NCBI RefSeq assembly: GCF_001668615.1
Contig: NZ_LZMC01000092.1
Coordinates: 1-64,000 of the forward strand
Source of the DNA: Mycobacterium sp. 1274761.0
GTDB taxonomy: Bacteria; Actinomycetota; Actinomycetes; Mycobacteriales; Mycobacteriaceae
Direction of reading: 5' to 3'
DNA: 64,000 nucleotides
Under the pieces are notes generated by a model. That model saw nothing but the letters and a program-made list of their open reading frames with translations. It had not been told where the DNA came from and made no database searches. The first letter of the stretch is position 1. Every line of letters begins with the position of its first letter. A program made the position numbers and the translations under genes. Positions 33,818-42,077 of the stretch are shown piece after piece.

Positions 33818-35148
33818 GTTTCGAACCTCCGGCGCACCGCCTCACCGTGCGAGGGCAGGTTCTCGGCCTCGGCGAGCGTGATCACGTAGCCGGACACGTC
33901 TTTCAGCGCCGCCTCGTCGTAGTCGACGACGTGGATGCCGCGCAGGAATGTCTGTACCGACAGACCGCTGGAGTGGCGGGCGCAACCGGCGGTGGGCAGC
34001 ACGTGATTGGAGCCCGCGCAGTAGTCACCGAGGCTGACCGGTGAGTAGGCGCCGACGAAAATGGCTCCGGCGGAACGGATTCGCCCTGCCACATCGCGCG
34101 CGTCGGCTGTCTGGACTTCGAGGTGCTCGGCAGCGTAAACATTAACGGTTTTAATGCCGGCATCGACATCGTCGACGAGCACGATCGCCGACTGCCGTCC
34201 GGTCAGCGCCGCGGTGACGCGCTCGCGGTGCACAGTGGTCTGCAGCTGCGCGGCGAGTTCGCGATCGGTGGCGTCGGCCAGCGCGACGCTCGGGGTGACC
34301 AGCAGGCTGGCGGCCATCTCGTCGTGTTCGGCCTGGCTGATCAGGTCGGCGGCGACGTGCGCCGGATTGGCGGTGTGGTCGGCGAGGATCGCGATCTCGG
34401 TTGGTCCGGCCTCGGCGTCGATGCCGATCTGGGAACGGCAGATCCGCTTGGCGGCCGTGACGTAGATGTTCCCCGGGCCCGTCACCATGTCAACCGGCGC
34501 CAGATCGGAACCGTCGGTGTCGGTGCCCCCGTAGGCCATCAGCGCGACGGCCTGGGCGCCGCCGACGGCCCATACCTCGTCGACGCCGAGGAGCCGGGCG
34601 GCGGCCAGGATGGTCGGATGCGGCAAGCCGTCAAACTGTGCCTGCGGCGGGCTGGCGATGACCAGCGAGCCCACGCCCGCGATCTGCGCGGGCACGACGT
34701 TCATCACCACGCTGGACGGGTACACGGCATTTCCGCCGGGCACATAGAGGCCAACTCGCTCGACGGGCACCCAGCGCTCGGTCACGGTGGCACCGGGCGC
34801 CAGCGTGGTGGTGGTGTCGGTGCGCCGTTGGTCGGCGTGGACGGCGCGGGTGCGCTCGATCGCCACCTCCAGCGCCGCGCGGACGTCGGCGGGCAGACGT
34901 TCCAGGGCGTTCTGCAGGTCAGCGGCGGGCACACGGACCTGCGCGGGGCGGATCCCGTCGAGCGACTCACCGAACTCCAGGGCGGCCTCGGCGCCGCGAG
35001 CGGCCACCTGGTCGACGATCGGTCTGACTTTGGGCACCACCGCGTCGACGTCCACTCCGCCACGCGGCAGAGTCGACCGCAGGCGACCGGCCGACAGCTC
35101 CGCGCCGCGCAGGTCGATGCGGGCCATCAGGGACGGTGGGGTGCTCAC
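33814..35148 (-). CDS. hisD: Histidinol dehydrogenase
   Basis: A 444-residue zinc- and NAD-dependent enzyme for the last two oxidations to histidine. The family signature is in IDAEAGPTEIAILAD, with QAEHDEMA and GDYCAGSNHVLPT. GTG at 35148 is the best start; the preceding sequence GACAAT plus 7 nt could be a -10 box of a leaderless transcript, weaker than TANNNT. It is the first gene of the his operon. Confidence 0.95.
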   Translation of the reverse strand: MSTPPSLMARIDLRGAELSAGRLRSTLPRGGVDVDAVVPKVRPIVDQVAARGAEAALEFGESLDGIRPAQVRVPAADLQNALERLPADVRAALEVAIERTRAVHADQRRTDTTTTLAPGATVTERWVPVERVGLYVPGGNAVYPSSVVMNVVPAQIAGVGSLVIASPPQAQFDGLPHPTILAAARLLGVDEVWAVGGAQAVALMAYGGTDTDGSDLAPVDMVTGPGNIYVTAAKRICRSQIGIDAEAGPTEIAILADHTANPAHVAADLISQAEHDEMAASLLVTPSVALADATDRELAAQLQTTVHRERVTAALTGRQSAIVLVDDVDAGIKTVNVYAAEHLEVQTADARDVAGRIRSAGAIFVGAYSPVSLGDYCAGSNHVLPTAGCARHSSGLSVQTFLRGIHVVDYDEAALKDVSGYVITLAEAENLPSHGEAVRRRFET

Positions 35149-35228
35149 ACGGCCCATTGTCCCAGAACAGGCCAAATCGATATCGCCGCGGCAACCCGTG
35201 CCGCGCCGCCGGTCACATCAGCCGGTGC

Positions 35229-35723
35229 TCACTTGCACAGATCGGTGATCGTGGCGTTGGCCTCGTCGGCTTCCTTCAGCCGTGCCGCCTGGCCGGGATC
35301 GGAGTTCGGAATCCCCGACGTCGACCTGGCACCGATGTCCATCAAGTTGTTCGCGAACGTGCGCACAGCGTCGGCGAGATCAGACGGTGTCCCTGGCTGC
35401 AACCGCGCCAGTAGGTACTGGCCACCGTCGTAGAGCGAGACGCGGGCGTTGGCCGCCACCGCCATCGAGCCGGTGACATCCTCCGGGCCGCCCGGAGGCT
35501 GGAAATTGGTGTTGATCTGCACTCCGTTGCGGATGACGTTGAACGCCTCACAGATGTTGCCCTTGGGGTCATCGGTCGTTTTGCCGGTGAAGACGGAGCC
35601 CGAATTCGACTCGTCGGGCCCCTTCAGCAACGCCCAGGCGGCGAGGCCGAGGGCGATGAGCGCTACCACAAGCGCCGCGATGGAAACGAGGAAACCCCTG
35701 GACGGCGCCGATCGCTCAGACAC
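35229..35723 (-). CDS. Membrane-anchored or secreted mycobacterial protein of unknown function
   Basis: A 164-residue protein with a short cytoplasmic head (SERSAPSRG), one membrane helix (FLVSIAALVVALIALGLAAW) and an extracytoplasmic domain with two Cys residues (GNICEAFNV and the near C-terminal TDLCK). The outer domain is Ala/Gly/Asn-rich with no motif I recognise; similar proteins are frequent in mycobacteria. It precedes hisD by 80 nt in the same direction, yet has its own promoter-like box. Confidence 0.78.
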   Translation of the reverse strand: MSERSAPSRGFLVSIAALVVALIALGLAAWALLKGPDESNSGSVFTGKTTDDPKGNICEAFNVIRNGVQINTNFQPPGGPEDVTGSMAVAANARVSLYDGGQYLLARLQPGTPSDLADAVRTFANNLMDIGARSTSGIPNSDPGQAARLKEADEANATITDLCK

Positions 35724-35730
35724 CCGAGTG

Positions 35731-35736
35731 ATGGTA
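35731..35736 (-). promoter_or_regulatory. -10 box of a probable leaderless promoter (35723 gene)
   Basis: On the minus strand TACCAT ends 7 nt before the GTG at 35723. It fits TANNNT and there is no ribosome site. An AT-rich stretch (TATATATTC) lies just upstream. Confidence 0.45.
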
Positions 35737-35780
35737 GCGGCGAATATATAGTCTCCAGCGAACTTTGCCGCATGTCGCCG

Positions 35781-35786
35781 TAATGT
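35781..35786 (+). promoter_or_regulatory. -10 box of a probable leaderless promoter (35794 gene)
   Basis: TAATGT ends 7 nt before the ATG at 35794, the spacing expected when the start codon is the first transcribed triplet. It supports ATG 35794 over GTG 35788 as the start. Confidence 0.5.
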
Positions 35787-35793
35787 CGTGGGT

Positions 35794-36204
35794 ATGTCCG
35801 CGAAAGATCACCCCAACAACGCCCCAGGCGTCCCGATGGTCTACCCGCCTGCATTCGAGCGCCTGCAGATCAAGTACATGAACCCGCTCGTCAAGCGGAT
35901 TGCCGGGCTGATGCCCGGCGTTGCAAAGGTGCGGCACCGCGGCCGCAAATCCGGAAAAACCTACGAAACCGTCGTCACGCCGTTTCGTAAGGGCAACACC
36001 CTGGCCATCGCGCTCGGACACGGAAAGACCGACTGGGTCAAAAACGTGCTCGCCGCCAACGAAGCCGAGGTGGTCTTCGGTAAGAAGACCGTGCACATCG
36101 TCAACCCGCGGATCGTGCCCGCAGGTGGCGATGCGTCCGGCCTGCCGTATGCGGCCCGTGTGCAGTCCAAGAAGATGGGCGTGCTCGTCGCCGACATCGC
36201 CTGA
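35794..36204 (+). CDS. Ddn-like (deazaflavin-dependent nitroreductase family) protein
   Basis: A 136-residue split-barrel protein matching Rv1598c in length and place. Typical family features are the basic stretch VRHRGRKSGKTYETVVTPF, DTVV-like core strands and GKTDWVKNVLAANEAEV. Family members bind F420 and reduce quinones or nitro compounds, although many lack proof. Here F420 binding is inferred. It is transcribed away from the 35229 gene. Confidence 0.85.
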   Translation: MSAKDHPNNAPGVPMVYPPAFERLQIKYMNPLVKRIAGLMPGVAKVRHRGRKSGKTYETVVTPFRKGNTLAIALGHGKTDWVKNVLAANEAEVVFGKKTVHIVNPRIVPAGGDASGLPYAARVQSKKMGVLVADIA

Positions 36205-36211
36205 CGGGGCA

Positions 36212-37240
36212 CTAGATCCGGCTGAAGACCGTCTTCCCGGTCATCGCCGGCCAGGCCTCTGGCGCCTCATCCCACGGCACGATGCGCTGCACCGCTGGCG
36301 CTAGATCGCTTGTCGCAGTGAGCAATTGAACGATCTCGGGAATTGCGGCGCGGGCGTTGACCCGTCCGGTGACAAAGCGGACGCCACGGGTGTACATCGG
36401 CAGTAGCGGCATCTCGACGGTGTCCTGGAAGTAGACGCCCGTGTCGGTGCACACACCGTCGGGCCAGGTGGCGCGCAGCGTCGCGGCGAGCACCGCAGGG
36501 TTCGCGGTGGTGTGCACCGTCACCGGGTACGGATCCCACGACTTGTCCGGCGCCGGTCGCTCGTGGACGCGCGCACCGAGCTTTTCGGCGATGGCGAGCC
36601 GCTCGGCGTCGGTGTCGACGTAATCAACCTCGGCGCCGTATGCCACGCCGAACGCGGCGGCGTACAGGCCGATCGACAGCCGCCCGGCCACCAGCACCCG
36701 GCGGTCGGCCTCGTCGAGTGCCTCTAATTCCGTCCGATAGGGGCCGATCGTTCGCCAACCGTCGGGGATGTTGTCCGACAGCGAGGCGATCGCCACCGGG
36801 TCGACACCCGTGGGAACTGGAAGCAACATCGCATCGGCGAACGGGACCAGCACGAGATCGGACATGAACCCGCCGCCGTCCAGACCGGCCAGCGGGGCCA
36901 TCCCGTACATCGCCATCAGAGGCAGCGACGAGCACGACCCCGTCGAGCCGCGGCGGCACGCACCGCATCGTCCGCAGTTGATCTGGAAAGGCACCACGAC
37001 CCGGTCGCCGACGAGAACGGTCGTGACGGCGTCGCCAACGGCGACCACCTCAGCGATGCCCTCGTGGCCGACGGGGTGTCCAGGTGGCATGGGCAGGACG
37101 CCGCGGGCGACGCCGACGTCCAGATCGCAGCAGGCCACCAGCAGGGGCCGGACAAGGGCTTGTTGACCTGCGGCGATCGCGGGCTCTGCGGCGTCGCGCC
37201 AGGTGTACGTCCCGGCCTCTTCGAACATCAGCTGTCGCAT
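36212..37240 (-). CDS. Zinc-dependent alcohol dehydrogenase family protein
   Basis: A 342-residue medium-chain dehydrogenase. The catalytic zinc site is marked by GHPVGHEG and the structural zinc site by the Cys quartet CGRCGACRRGSTGSC. The nucleotide-binding domain begins near VLVAGRLSIGLYAAAFGVAY, where the usual GxGxxG is degenerate. AAGGG precedes the ATG at 37240. The gene is divergent from a TetR regulator, with a palindrome between them, so expression is probably induced by a ligand of that regulator. Substrate unknown. Confidence 0.87.
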   Translation of the reverse strand: MRQLMFEEAGTYTWRDAAEPAIAAGQQALVRPLLVACCDLDVGVARGVLPMPPGHPVGHEGIAEVVAVGDAVTTVLVGDRVVVPFQINCGRCGACRRGSTGSCSSLPLMAMYGMAPLAGLDGGGFMSDLVLVPFADAMLLPVPTGVDPVAIASLSDNIPDGWRTIGPYRTELEALDEADRRVLVAGRLSIGLYAAAFGVAYGAEVDYVDTDAERLAIAEKLGARVHERPAPDKSWDPYPVTVHTTANPAVLAATLRATWPDGVCTDTGVYFQDTVEMPLLPMYTRGVRFVTGRVNARAAIPEIVQLLTATSDLAPAVQRIVPWDEAPEAWPAMTGKTVFSRI

Positions 37241-37258
37241 CGACGGCCCTTCTTTAGT

Positions 37259-37284
37259 GGTCGTTCAAGTATTCTTGAGTGACC
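37259..37284. promoter_or_regulatory. 26-bp palindromic operator between ADH and TetR genes
   Basis: The sequence reads GGTC-N2-TCAAG-N4-CTTGA-N2-GACC, symmetric at nine positions per arm. It lies in the 63-nt gap between divergent genes, just ahead of the -10 box of the regulator gene and about 20 nt from the ADH start. It is the obvious site for the TetR dimer. Confidence 0.7.
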
Positions 37285-37291
37285 GTTCTAG

Positions 37292-37297
37292 TAAAGT
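37292..37297 (+). promoter_or_regulatory. -10 box of a probable leaderless promoter for the TetR gene
   Basis: TAAAGT fits TANNNT and ends 6 nt before the GTG at 37304. The 26-bp palindrome ends 7 nt upstream of it, so a bound repressor would block RNA polymerase. Confidence 0.5.
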
Positions 37298-37303
37298 CAA
37301 GGG

Positions 37304-37876
37304 GTGCCCCGCCCGGACCGAAGCCGCGACGCGTTGATCGACACCGCCGCGCTGCTGTTCCGCCGTCAGGGTTATGCGGCCACCGGGGTGAGCCAGATCC
37401 TGGAGACCGCCGGCGTCAAGGCCGGCTCGCTGTATCACCATTTCCCCAACGGAAAGCAGGAGCTCGCCGCCGCCGTCGTCGAGTCCGCGGGCGGCCAGAT
37501 CTTGCGGCTGCTGCGTCAGTTTCTCGACAGCGGCTCGCCGGTCGCCGATATCGTCGACGCCTGGATTGACCTGCTGATCACGCAGCTGGACTCCGACGGG
37601 CGTGACGGCTGCCCGATCGAACCGATAGCCACCGAGTCGGTGAATGCCAGCCCGCAGGTGCGCGACGCCTCGGCTCGGGCGTTCGCCGGCTGGGTGGCAG
37701 CCATCGCCGAGCGTCTGAGCCAGGACGGCTGGCCGCATCACGATGCCCAGCAGACAGCGCTTGCTGTCATCGCGCTGATCGAGGGGGCGCTGATGCTGTC
37801 GCGCACGGCGGGCGACGCCGCCGCTCTGACGTCAGCCAAGGCGGCCGCGCGCACACTGCTGCGTCCGATGCGTTAG
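37304..37876 (+). CDS. TetR/AcrR-family regulator (YxaF/LmrA-like)
   Basis: A 190-residue regulator. The helix-turn-helix is at about 27-48 (GVSQILETAGVKAGSLYHHF), the most conserved part of the family. The C-terminal ligand domain contains DGCPIEPIATESVNAS, a feature of the LmrA/YxaF group. It is divergent from the alcohol dehydrogenase, its likely target, and probably represses itself through the palindrome at 37259-37284. It overlaps nadC by 4 nt in convergent orientation. Confidence 0.87.
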   Translation: MPRPDRSRDALIDTAALLFRRQGYAATGVSQILETAGVKAGSLYHHFPNGKQELAAAVVESAGGQILRLLRQFLDSGSPVADIVDAWIDLLITQLDSDGRDGCPIEPIATESVNASPQVRDASARAFAGWVAAIAERLSQDGWPHHDAQQTALAVIALIEGALMLSRTAGDAAALTSAKAAARTLLRPMR

Positions 37877-38730
37877 AGATCCAGGCCGATGTCGAGCACC
37901 CGCACCGAGTGGGTGAGCGCGCCGACGGCCAGATAGTCCACGCCGGTGCCCGCATATTCGGCGGCGGACTCCAGCGACAGCCCGCCTGAGGATTCGAGCT
38001 TGGTCTGGGGTGCGCGGGCGTCGCGACGCTGCACCGCAATCTGGGTCTGCCACACCGGAAAGTTATCCAGCAGAACGAGTTCCACGCTTTCGGCCAATAC
38101 CTCGTCGAGCTGCTCGAGCGAATCGACCTCCACTTCGCACGGCAGGTCGGGTGCCGCCGAGCGGATCGCGCGCAACGCGGCCACGACCGAGCCCGCGGCG
38201 GCGACATGGTTGTCCTTGATCAGCGCCGCATCGCCGAGCCCCATCCGGTGGTTGACGCCACCACCGACCCGCACTGCGTACTTCTGCAGGGCGCGTAGCC
38301 CGGGCAGCGTCTTGCGGGTGTCGCGGATGTGCGCGGCGGTGCCCTCGACGGCCGCCACCCACGCCGCGGTGGTGGTGGCGATGCCCGACAGGTGGCAGAC
38401 CAGGTTGAGCATGGTGCGCTCGGCGGTCAGCAGCCCCTGTGTCGGCGCCTCGACGACAACCACCACTCCCCCTGCATCGAGGCGAGCGCCATCGGTCACG
38501 CGTTCTTTCAACCGGTAAGCGTCCGGGCCGATCACCTCGTCGAGAACCATAAGGGCGATATCGACGCCGGCGATCACGCCCGGTTCCCGCGCCACCATCG
38601 CAGCCGTCGTTGTGGCATCGGCGGGCACCGTGGCCAGCGTGGTGACGTCGTGGCCGTAGCGCAGATCTTCCTCCAGCGCTCGTGCGATGACCCTGCGAGC
38701 CTCCGTCAGCTCGTCGGCGGTGAGTTCCAT
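37873..38730 (-). CDS. nadC: Nicotinate-nucleotide pyrophosphorylase (quinolinate phosphoribosyltransferase)
   Basis: A 285-residue enzyme that turns quinolinate and PRPP into nicotinate mononucleotide. Conserved residues lie in DTRKTLPGLRALQKYAV, NHRMGLGDAALIKDNH and EVEVDSLEQL. Its ATG shares one base with the nadB stop (TGATG). It is the last gene of the nadABC operon. Confidence 0.95.
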   Translation of the reverse strand: MELTADELTEARRVIARALEEDLRYGHDVTTLATVPADATTTAAMVAREPGVIAGVDIALMVLDEVIGPDAYRLKERVTDGARLDAGGVVVVVEAPTQGLLTAERTMLNLVCHLSGIATTTAAWVAAVEGTAAHIRDTRKTLPGLRALQKYAVRVGGGVNHRMGLGDAALIKDNHVAAAGSVVAALRAIRSAAPDLPCEVEVDSLEQLDEVLAESVELVLLDNFPVWQTQIAVQRRDARAPQTKLESSGGLSLESAAEYAGTGVDYLAVGALTHSVRVLDIGLDL

Positions 38731-40256
38731 CAGCAGCAGGCCGCCGCGAATACCTGGCTGTGTGCGAACGCCGGGTCGGTGTCGGGGAAGTCGGAGCGGT
38801 GGTGGCAGCCGCGGGACTCGTTGCGGGCCAACGCCGCAGCTGTCACGGCGCGGGCGGTCATCGTCAGCGCCGCGTCCTCGATGCTGGCGCGGCAGTCGAG
38901 GTCGCGCGGATCGGCGGCCTCGAGTTCCCGTGTCAGCTGCGCAAGGCCGTCGGCGTCGCGCACCACCGAGGCGTAACGCGACATCGCCCGCTGTAACTTG
39001 GTGCGGGGCAACGCCATCCGTGTCTCAGCGGCAGGTAGCTCGGCGTGCGGTGCGTCGGCGTCGGCAGCGTGCTGCGCGGCGGCCCGGCCGGCACGCCCAC
39101 CCACCACCAGCCCCTCGAGCAGGCTGTTGGACGCGAGCCGGTTGGCGCCATGCATGCCGGTGCGGGCCACCTCGCCCGCGGCGAACAGACCGGACAGTTC
39201 GGTGCGGCCGTGCACATCGGCGACGACACCCCCGCAGCTGTAGTGCGCTCCCGGCACCACCGGAATCGGTTGGCGCGTGGGATCGATGCCCGCCGCGTGG
39301 CATGCCGCCGTCACCGTCGGAAAACGCCGGTCGAAGTCGGCGATGGCTCGGGCGTCGAGGTATGCGCATGGGTCGCCGGTCTCCCGCAACCGCGAGTCGA
39401 TCGCGCCGGCCACGACATCGCGGGGGGCCAGATCACCCATGGGATGAACGCCGGCGGTGATCGAACGGCCCTGACGGTCAACGAGAATGCCGCCTTCGCC
39501 GCGCACCGCCTCGGTGATCAGCGGACGGCGTCCACCCGCGTGGCCATCGAACAGCATCGTCGGGTGGAACTGGATGAACTCGATGTCGCTGATCGGCACC
39601 CCGGCCCACAGCGCCAATGCGACGCCGTCACCCGTCGAGCCGTCGGGATTCGTTGTGGCCGAATACAAATGACCCAGGCCGCCCGTAGCCAGCACAACCG
39701 ATGGAGCGTGCACGATGCCCGGTCCGTCGTCGTTGAGCACCTGCACACCGGTGACCGCACCGTCGGCCTGCAGGATCTGCAGCGCGACGTGGTTACGGCG
39801 AATGTCCAACGTCGCGGCGGCGTGATCCAGCGTCCGCTGCACCTCGGCACCGGTGGTGTCACCGCCGGCATGGATGATGCGGCGGCGCGAGTGTCCACCC
39901 TCCCGCGTCAGCGACCAGCGTCCCGGCGAGGCCTCATCGAAACGCGCTCCGTCGTCGACCAATTCGCGCAGCGCGCGGTAGCCGTCGGACACGATCGAGC
40001 GCACCGCATCGGGGTCGCACAACCCCGCGCCGGCCGCGATCGTGTCAGCCACGTGAGCGTCGATCGAGTCGTCGGTGTCGGGCAGCACGACGGCGATGCC
40101 GCCCTGGGCGTAGAACGTCGCGGTGGTCCCCCCGAGCTCCCGAGCCTTGCTCAGTACCACCACTCTGCGCCCGCGCCGGTGCGCGGCCAGTGCGGCGACC
40201 AAGCCTGCGACGCCGGTACCGACGACCACGACGTCGGCCCGCTGCTGCCACATCAT
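38730..40256 (-). CDS. nadB: L-aspartate oxidase
   Basis: A 508-residue flavoprotein that oxidises aspartate to iminoaspartate. The FAD motif is in VVVGTGVAGLVAALAA, with EGGHSRRRIIHAGGDTTG and the active-site HPTMLFDGHAGGRRPLITEA region. Two ATG codons in a row (40256 and 40253); the first overlaps the nadA stop. The C-terminal helical domain is complete and ends in VFAAACC. Confidence 0.95.
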   Translation of the reverse strand: MMWQQRADVVVVGTGVAGLVAALAAHRRGRRVVVLSKARELGGTTATFYAQGGIAVVLPDTDDSIDAHVADTIAAGAGLCDPDAVRSIVSDGYRALRELVDDGARFDEASPGRWSLTREGGHSRRRIIHAGGDTTGAEVQRTLDHAAATLDIRRNHVALQILQADGAVTGVQVLNDDGPGIVHAPSVVLATGGLGHLYSATTNPDGSTGDGVALALWAGVPISDIEFIQFHPTMLFDGHAGGRRPLITEAVRGEGGILVDRQGRSITAGVHPMGDLAPRDVVAGAIDSRLRETGDPCAYLDARAIADFDRRFPTVTAACHAAGIDPTRQPIPVVPGAHYSCGGVVADVHGRTELSGLFAAGEVARTGMHGANRLASNSLLEGLVVGGRAGRAAAQHAADADAPHAELPAAETRMALPRTKLQRAMSRYASVVRDADGLAQLTRELEAADPRDLDCRASIEDAALTMTARAVTAAALARNESRGCHHRSDFPDTDPAFAHSQVFAAACC

Positions 40257-41272
40257 TCGCCGCCGCCGGGGGTACCGATCTCGATCATCCGCTGCACGCT
40301 CGCACGGGCGCGGGCGGCTGTCTCGGGGTCGACGTCGACCTCGTCGGCGCTCTCAGTCAGGCAGCGCAGCAGAGCGGCCGGGGTGATCATCTTCATGAAC
40401 TTGCACGACGCGCGATCATTGACGGCCCGGAAGTCGACTTCTGGTGCAGCCCTGCGCAATTGATGCAGCATGCCGACCTCGGTGGCGACCAGGACCTGAC
40501 GCGCGTGGGTCTTGCGAGCGGCGTCGAGCATGCCGCCAGTGGACAGGATCTTCACGCGGTCCTCGGGGAAGGCGCCTTCACCGGCGAGGTACAGCGCCGA
40601 GGTGGCGCAGCCGCATTCGGGATGCACGTACAGCTCGGCGCCGGGATGAGCCAACGCCTTGTCGGCCAGCTCATCGCCGTTGATGCCGGCATGCACGTGG
40701 CACTCACCGGCCCAGACGTGGATGTTCTTGCGGCCGGTCACCCGCCGCACATGGGCGCCGAGGAACTGGTCCGGACAGAACAGCACCTCGCGGTCCTCGG
40801 GGATGGAGGACACCACCTCCACGGCGTTCGACGACGTGCAGCAGATGTCGGTTTCGGCCTTCACCGCGGCGGTGGTGTTGACGTAGGACACGACGACGGC
40901 GCCGGGATATTCCGCCTTCCACGCCCGCAGCTCCTCGGCGGTGATCGAGTCGGCCAGCGAGCAGCCGGCGCGCTGGTCGGGTATCAGCACGGTCTTGTCG
41001 GGCGACAGGATCTTGGCGGTCTCGGCCATGAAGTGCACGCCGCAGAACACAATGGTGTCCTCGGGGGCGGCCGCAGCGATCCGGGACAACGCCAAGGAGT
41101 CGCCTACATGATCGGCAACGTCCTGGATGGCCGGGAGCTGGTAGTTGTGCGCCAGCAGGGTCGCACCACGCAGATCGGCGAGGCGACGCACCTCGGCGGC
41201 CCATTCCTCGTCGGCGTCGACACCCAAGTAGCCGGTCGGACTGTTCACAATCCGGTCGTCCAACACCGTCAT
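40253..41272 (-). CDS. nadA: Quinolinate synthase
   Basis: A 339-residue 4Fe-4S enzyme that condenses iminoaspartate with dihydroxyacetone phosphate. The three cluster cysteines are in VFCGVHFMAETAK, DICCTSSNAVEVV, and HPECGCATSAL. The ATG at 41272 has a good GAGGAG site; the open frame upstream (to 41320) passes into the operator. It is the first gene of the nadABC operon and lies next to the regulator nrtR. Confidence 0.95.
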   Translation of the reverse strand: MTVLDDRIVNSPTGYLGVDADEEWAAEVRRLADLRGATLLAHNYQLPAIQDVADHVGDSLALSRIAAAAPEDTIVFCGVHFMAETAKILSPDKTVLIPDQRAGCSLADSITAEELRAWKAEYPGAVVVSYVNTTAAVKAETDICCTSSNAVEVVSSIPEDREVLFCPDQFLGAHVRRVTGRKNIHVWAGECHVHAGINGDELADKALAHPGAELYVHPECGCATSALYLAGEGAFPEDRVKILSTGGMLDAARKTHARQVLVATEVGMLHQLRRAAPEVDFRAVNDRASCKFMKMITPAALLRCLTESADEVDVDPETAARARASVQRMIEIGTPGGGE

Positions 41273-41295
41273 GGCGATCTCCTCGCGGGGTTTAG

Positions 41296-41318
41296 GTTTT
41301 CGACTTACAATCGAAAAC
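41296..41318. promoter_or_regulatory. NrtR-type operator between nadA and nrtR
   Basis: GTTTTCGA-N7-TCGAAAAC is a perfect 8-bp inverted repeat. It ends at the base before the nrtR ATG and is 24 nt from the nadA start. NrtR proteins are known to bind palindromes in front of NAD synthesis genes, so this is the expected site for control of both directions. Confidence 0.8.
41306..41311 (+). promoter_or_regulatory. -10 box of nrtR inside the operator
   Basis: TACAAT is a good TANNNT box ending 7 nt before the ATG at 41319, again implying a leaderless transcript. It lies within the spacer and right arm of the palindrome, so NrtR bound there would cover its own promoter. Confidence 0.6.
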
Positions 41319-42011
41319 ATGGTTCATACTAGCACCGAGCACGAGGTGCTGGCCGTCGTCTTCCAGGTCCGGCAGCTGAGCACTCGAAACCCGCAGCTCA
41401 GCGTTCTGCTATGGGAGCGGGCCAAGGAACCGCAGCGTGGCGCATGGGCCCTGCCCGGTGGACGGCTACGTCACGACGAGGACATGACCAGTTCAGTTCG
41501 CCGACAACTCGCCGAGAAGGTCGATCTTCGTGAGATTGCTCACCTGGAGCAGCTGGCCGTGTTTTCCGACCCCCACCGCGTGCCGGGCGACCGCACGATC
41601 GCCTCGACGTTTCTCGGTCTCGTGCCCTCCCCCGCCAAGCCCGCGTTGCCACCCGACACCCGCTGGCACCCGGTGAACGCGCTGCCGCCGATGGCGTTCG
41701 ACCACGGACCGATGGTCGAACACGCCCGCACCCGCCTGGTTGCGAAGATGTCTTACACGAATATCGGATTCGCCTTAGCGCCAAAGGAATTCGCCTTGTC
41801 CACGCTGCGGGACATCTACGGCGCAACGCTCGGTCACCAGGTCGATGCCACCAACCTGCAGCGCGTGCTGGCACGCCGCGGTGTCATCACCCCGACCGGC
41901 ACGACTGCCCGGTCGGGACGCAGCGGCGGGCGGCCCGCGGCCCTGTACCGGTTCACCGATTCCGCCTATCGGGTCACCGACGAGTTCGCCGCGTTGCGGC
42001 CGCCCGGATAG
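41319..42011 (+). CDS. nrtR: Nudix-related transcriptional regulator of NAD synthesis
   Basis: A 230-residue protein with an N-terminal Nudix domain (about 10-140) and a C-terminal winged helix (about 150-225, ALSTLRDIYGATLGHQVDAT). The Nudix box is degenerate: GGRLRHDEDMTSSVRRQLAEK keeps the first Glu and one later Glu but has Gln for the Glu after Arg, and KVD where EEG is expected, so hydrolase activity is unlikely. A homologue in M. smegmatis has been reported as the repressor of nadABC. Placement, operator and domain order all fit that role; ADP-ribose-type ligands are known to release NrtR from DNA. Confidence 0.9.
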   Translation: MVHTSTEHEVLAVVFQVRQLSTRNPQLSVLLWERAKEPQRGAWALPGGRLRHDEDMTSSVRRQLAEKVDLREIAHLEQLAVFSDPHRVPGDRTIASTFLGLVPSPAKPALPPDTRWHPVNALPPMAFDHGPMVEHARTRLVAKMSYTNIGFALAPKEFALSTLRDIYGATLGHQVDATNLQRVLARRGVITPTGTTARSGRSGGRPAALYRFTDSAYRVTDEFAALRPPG

Positions 42012-42077
42012 CCACGATTTGACCGCTCCGGCGTGGGTGACTGGATTCTTAACGTCTCCTTAAGTAAGAATGGCCGG

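Noticed and set aside
39045..40463. Plus-strand 472-codon open frame opposite nadB
   Set aside because: High-GC mirror frame; nadB on the other strand is fully conserved and the mirror product has no recognisable motif.
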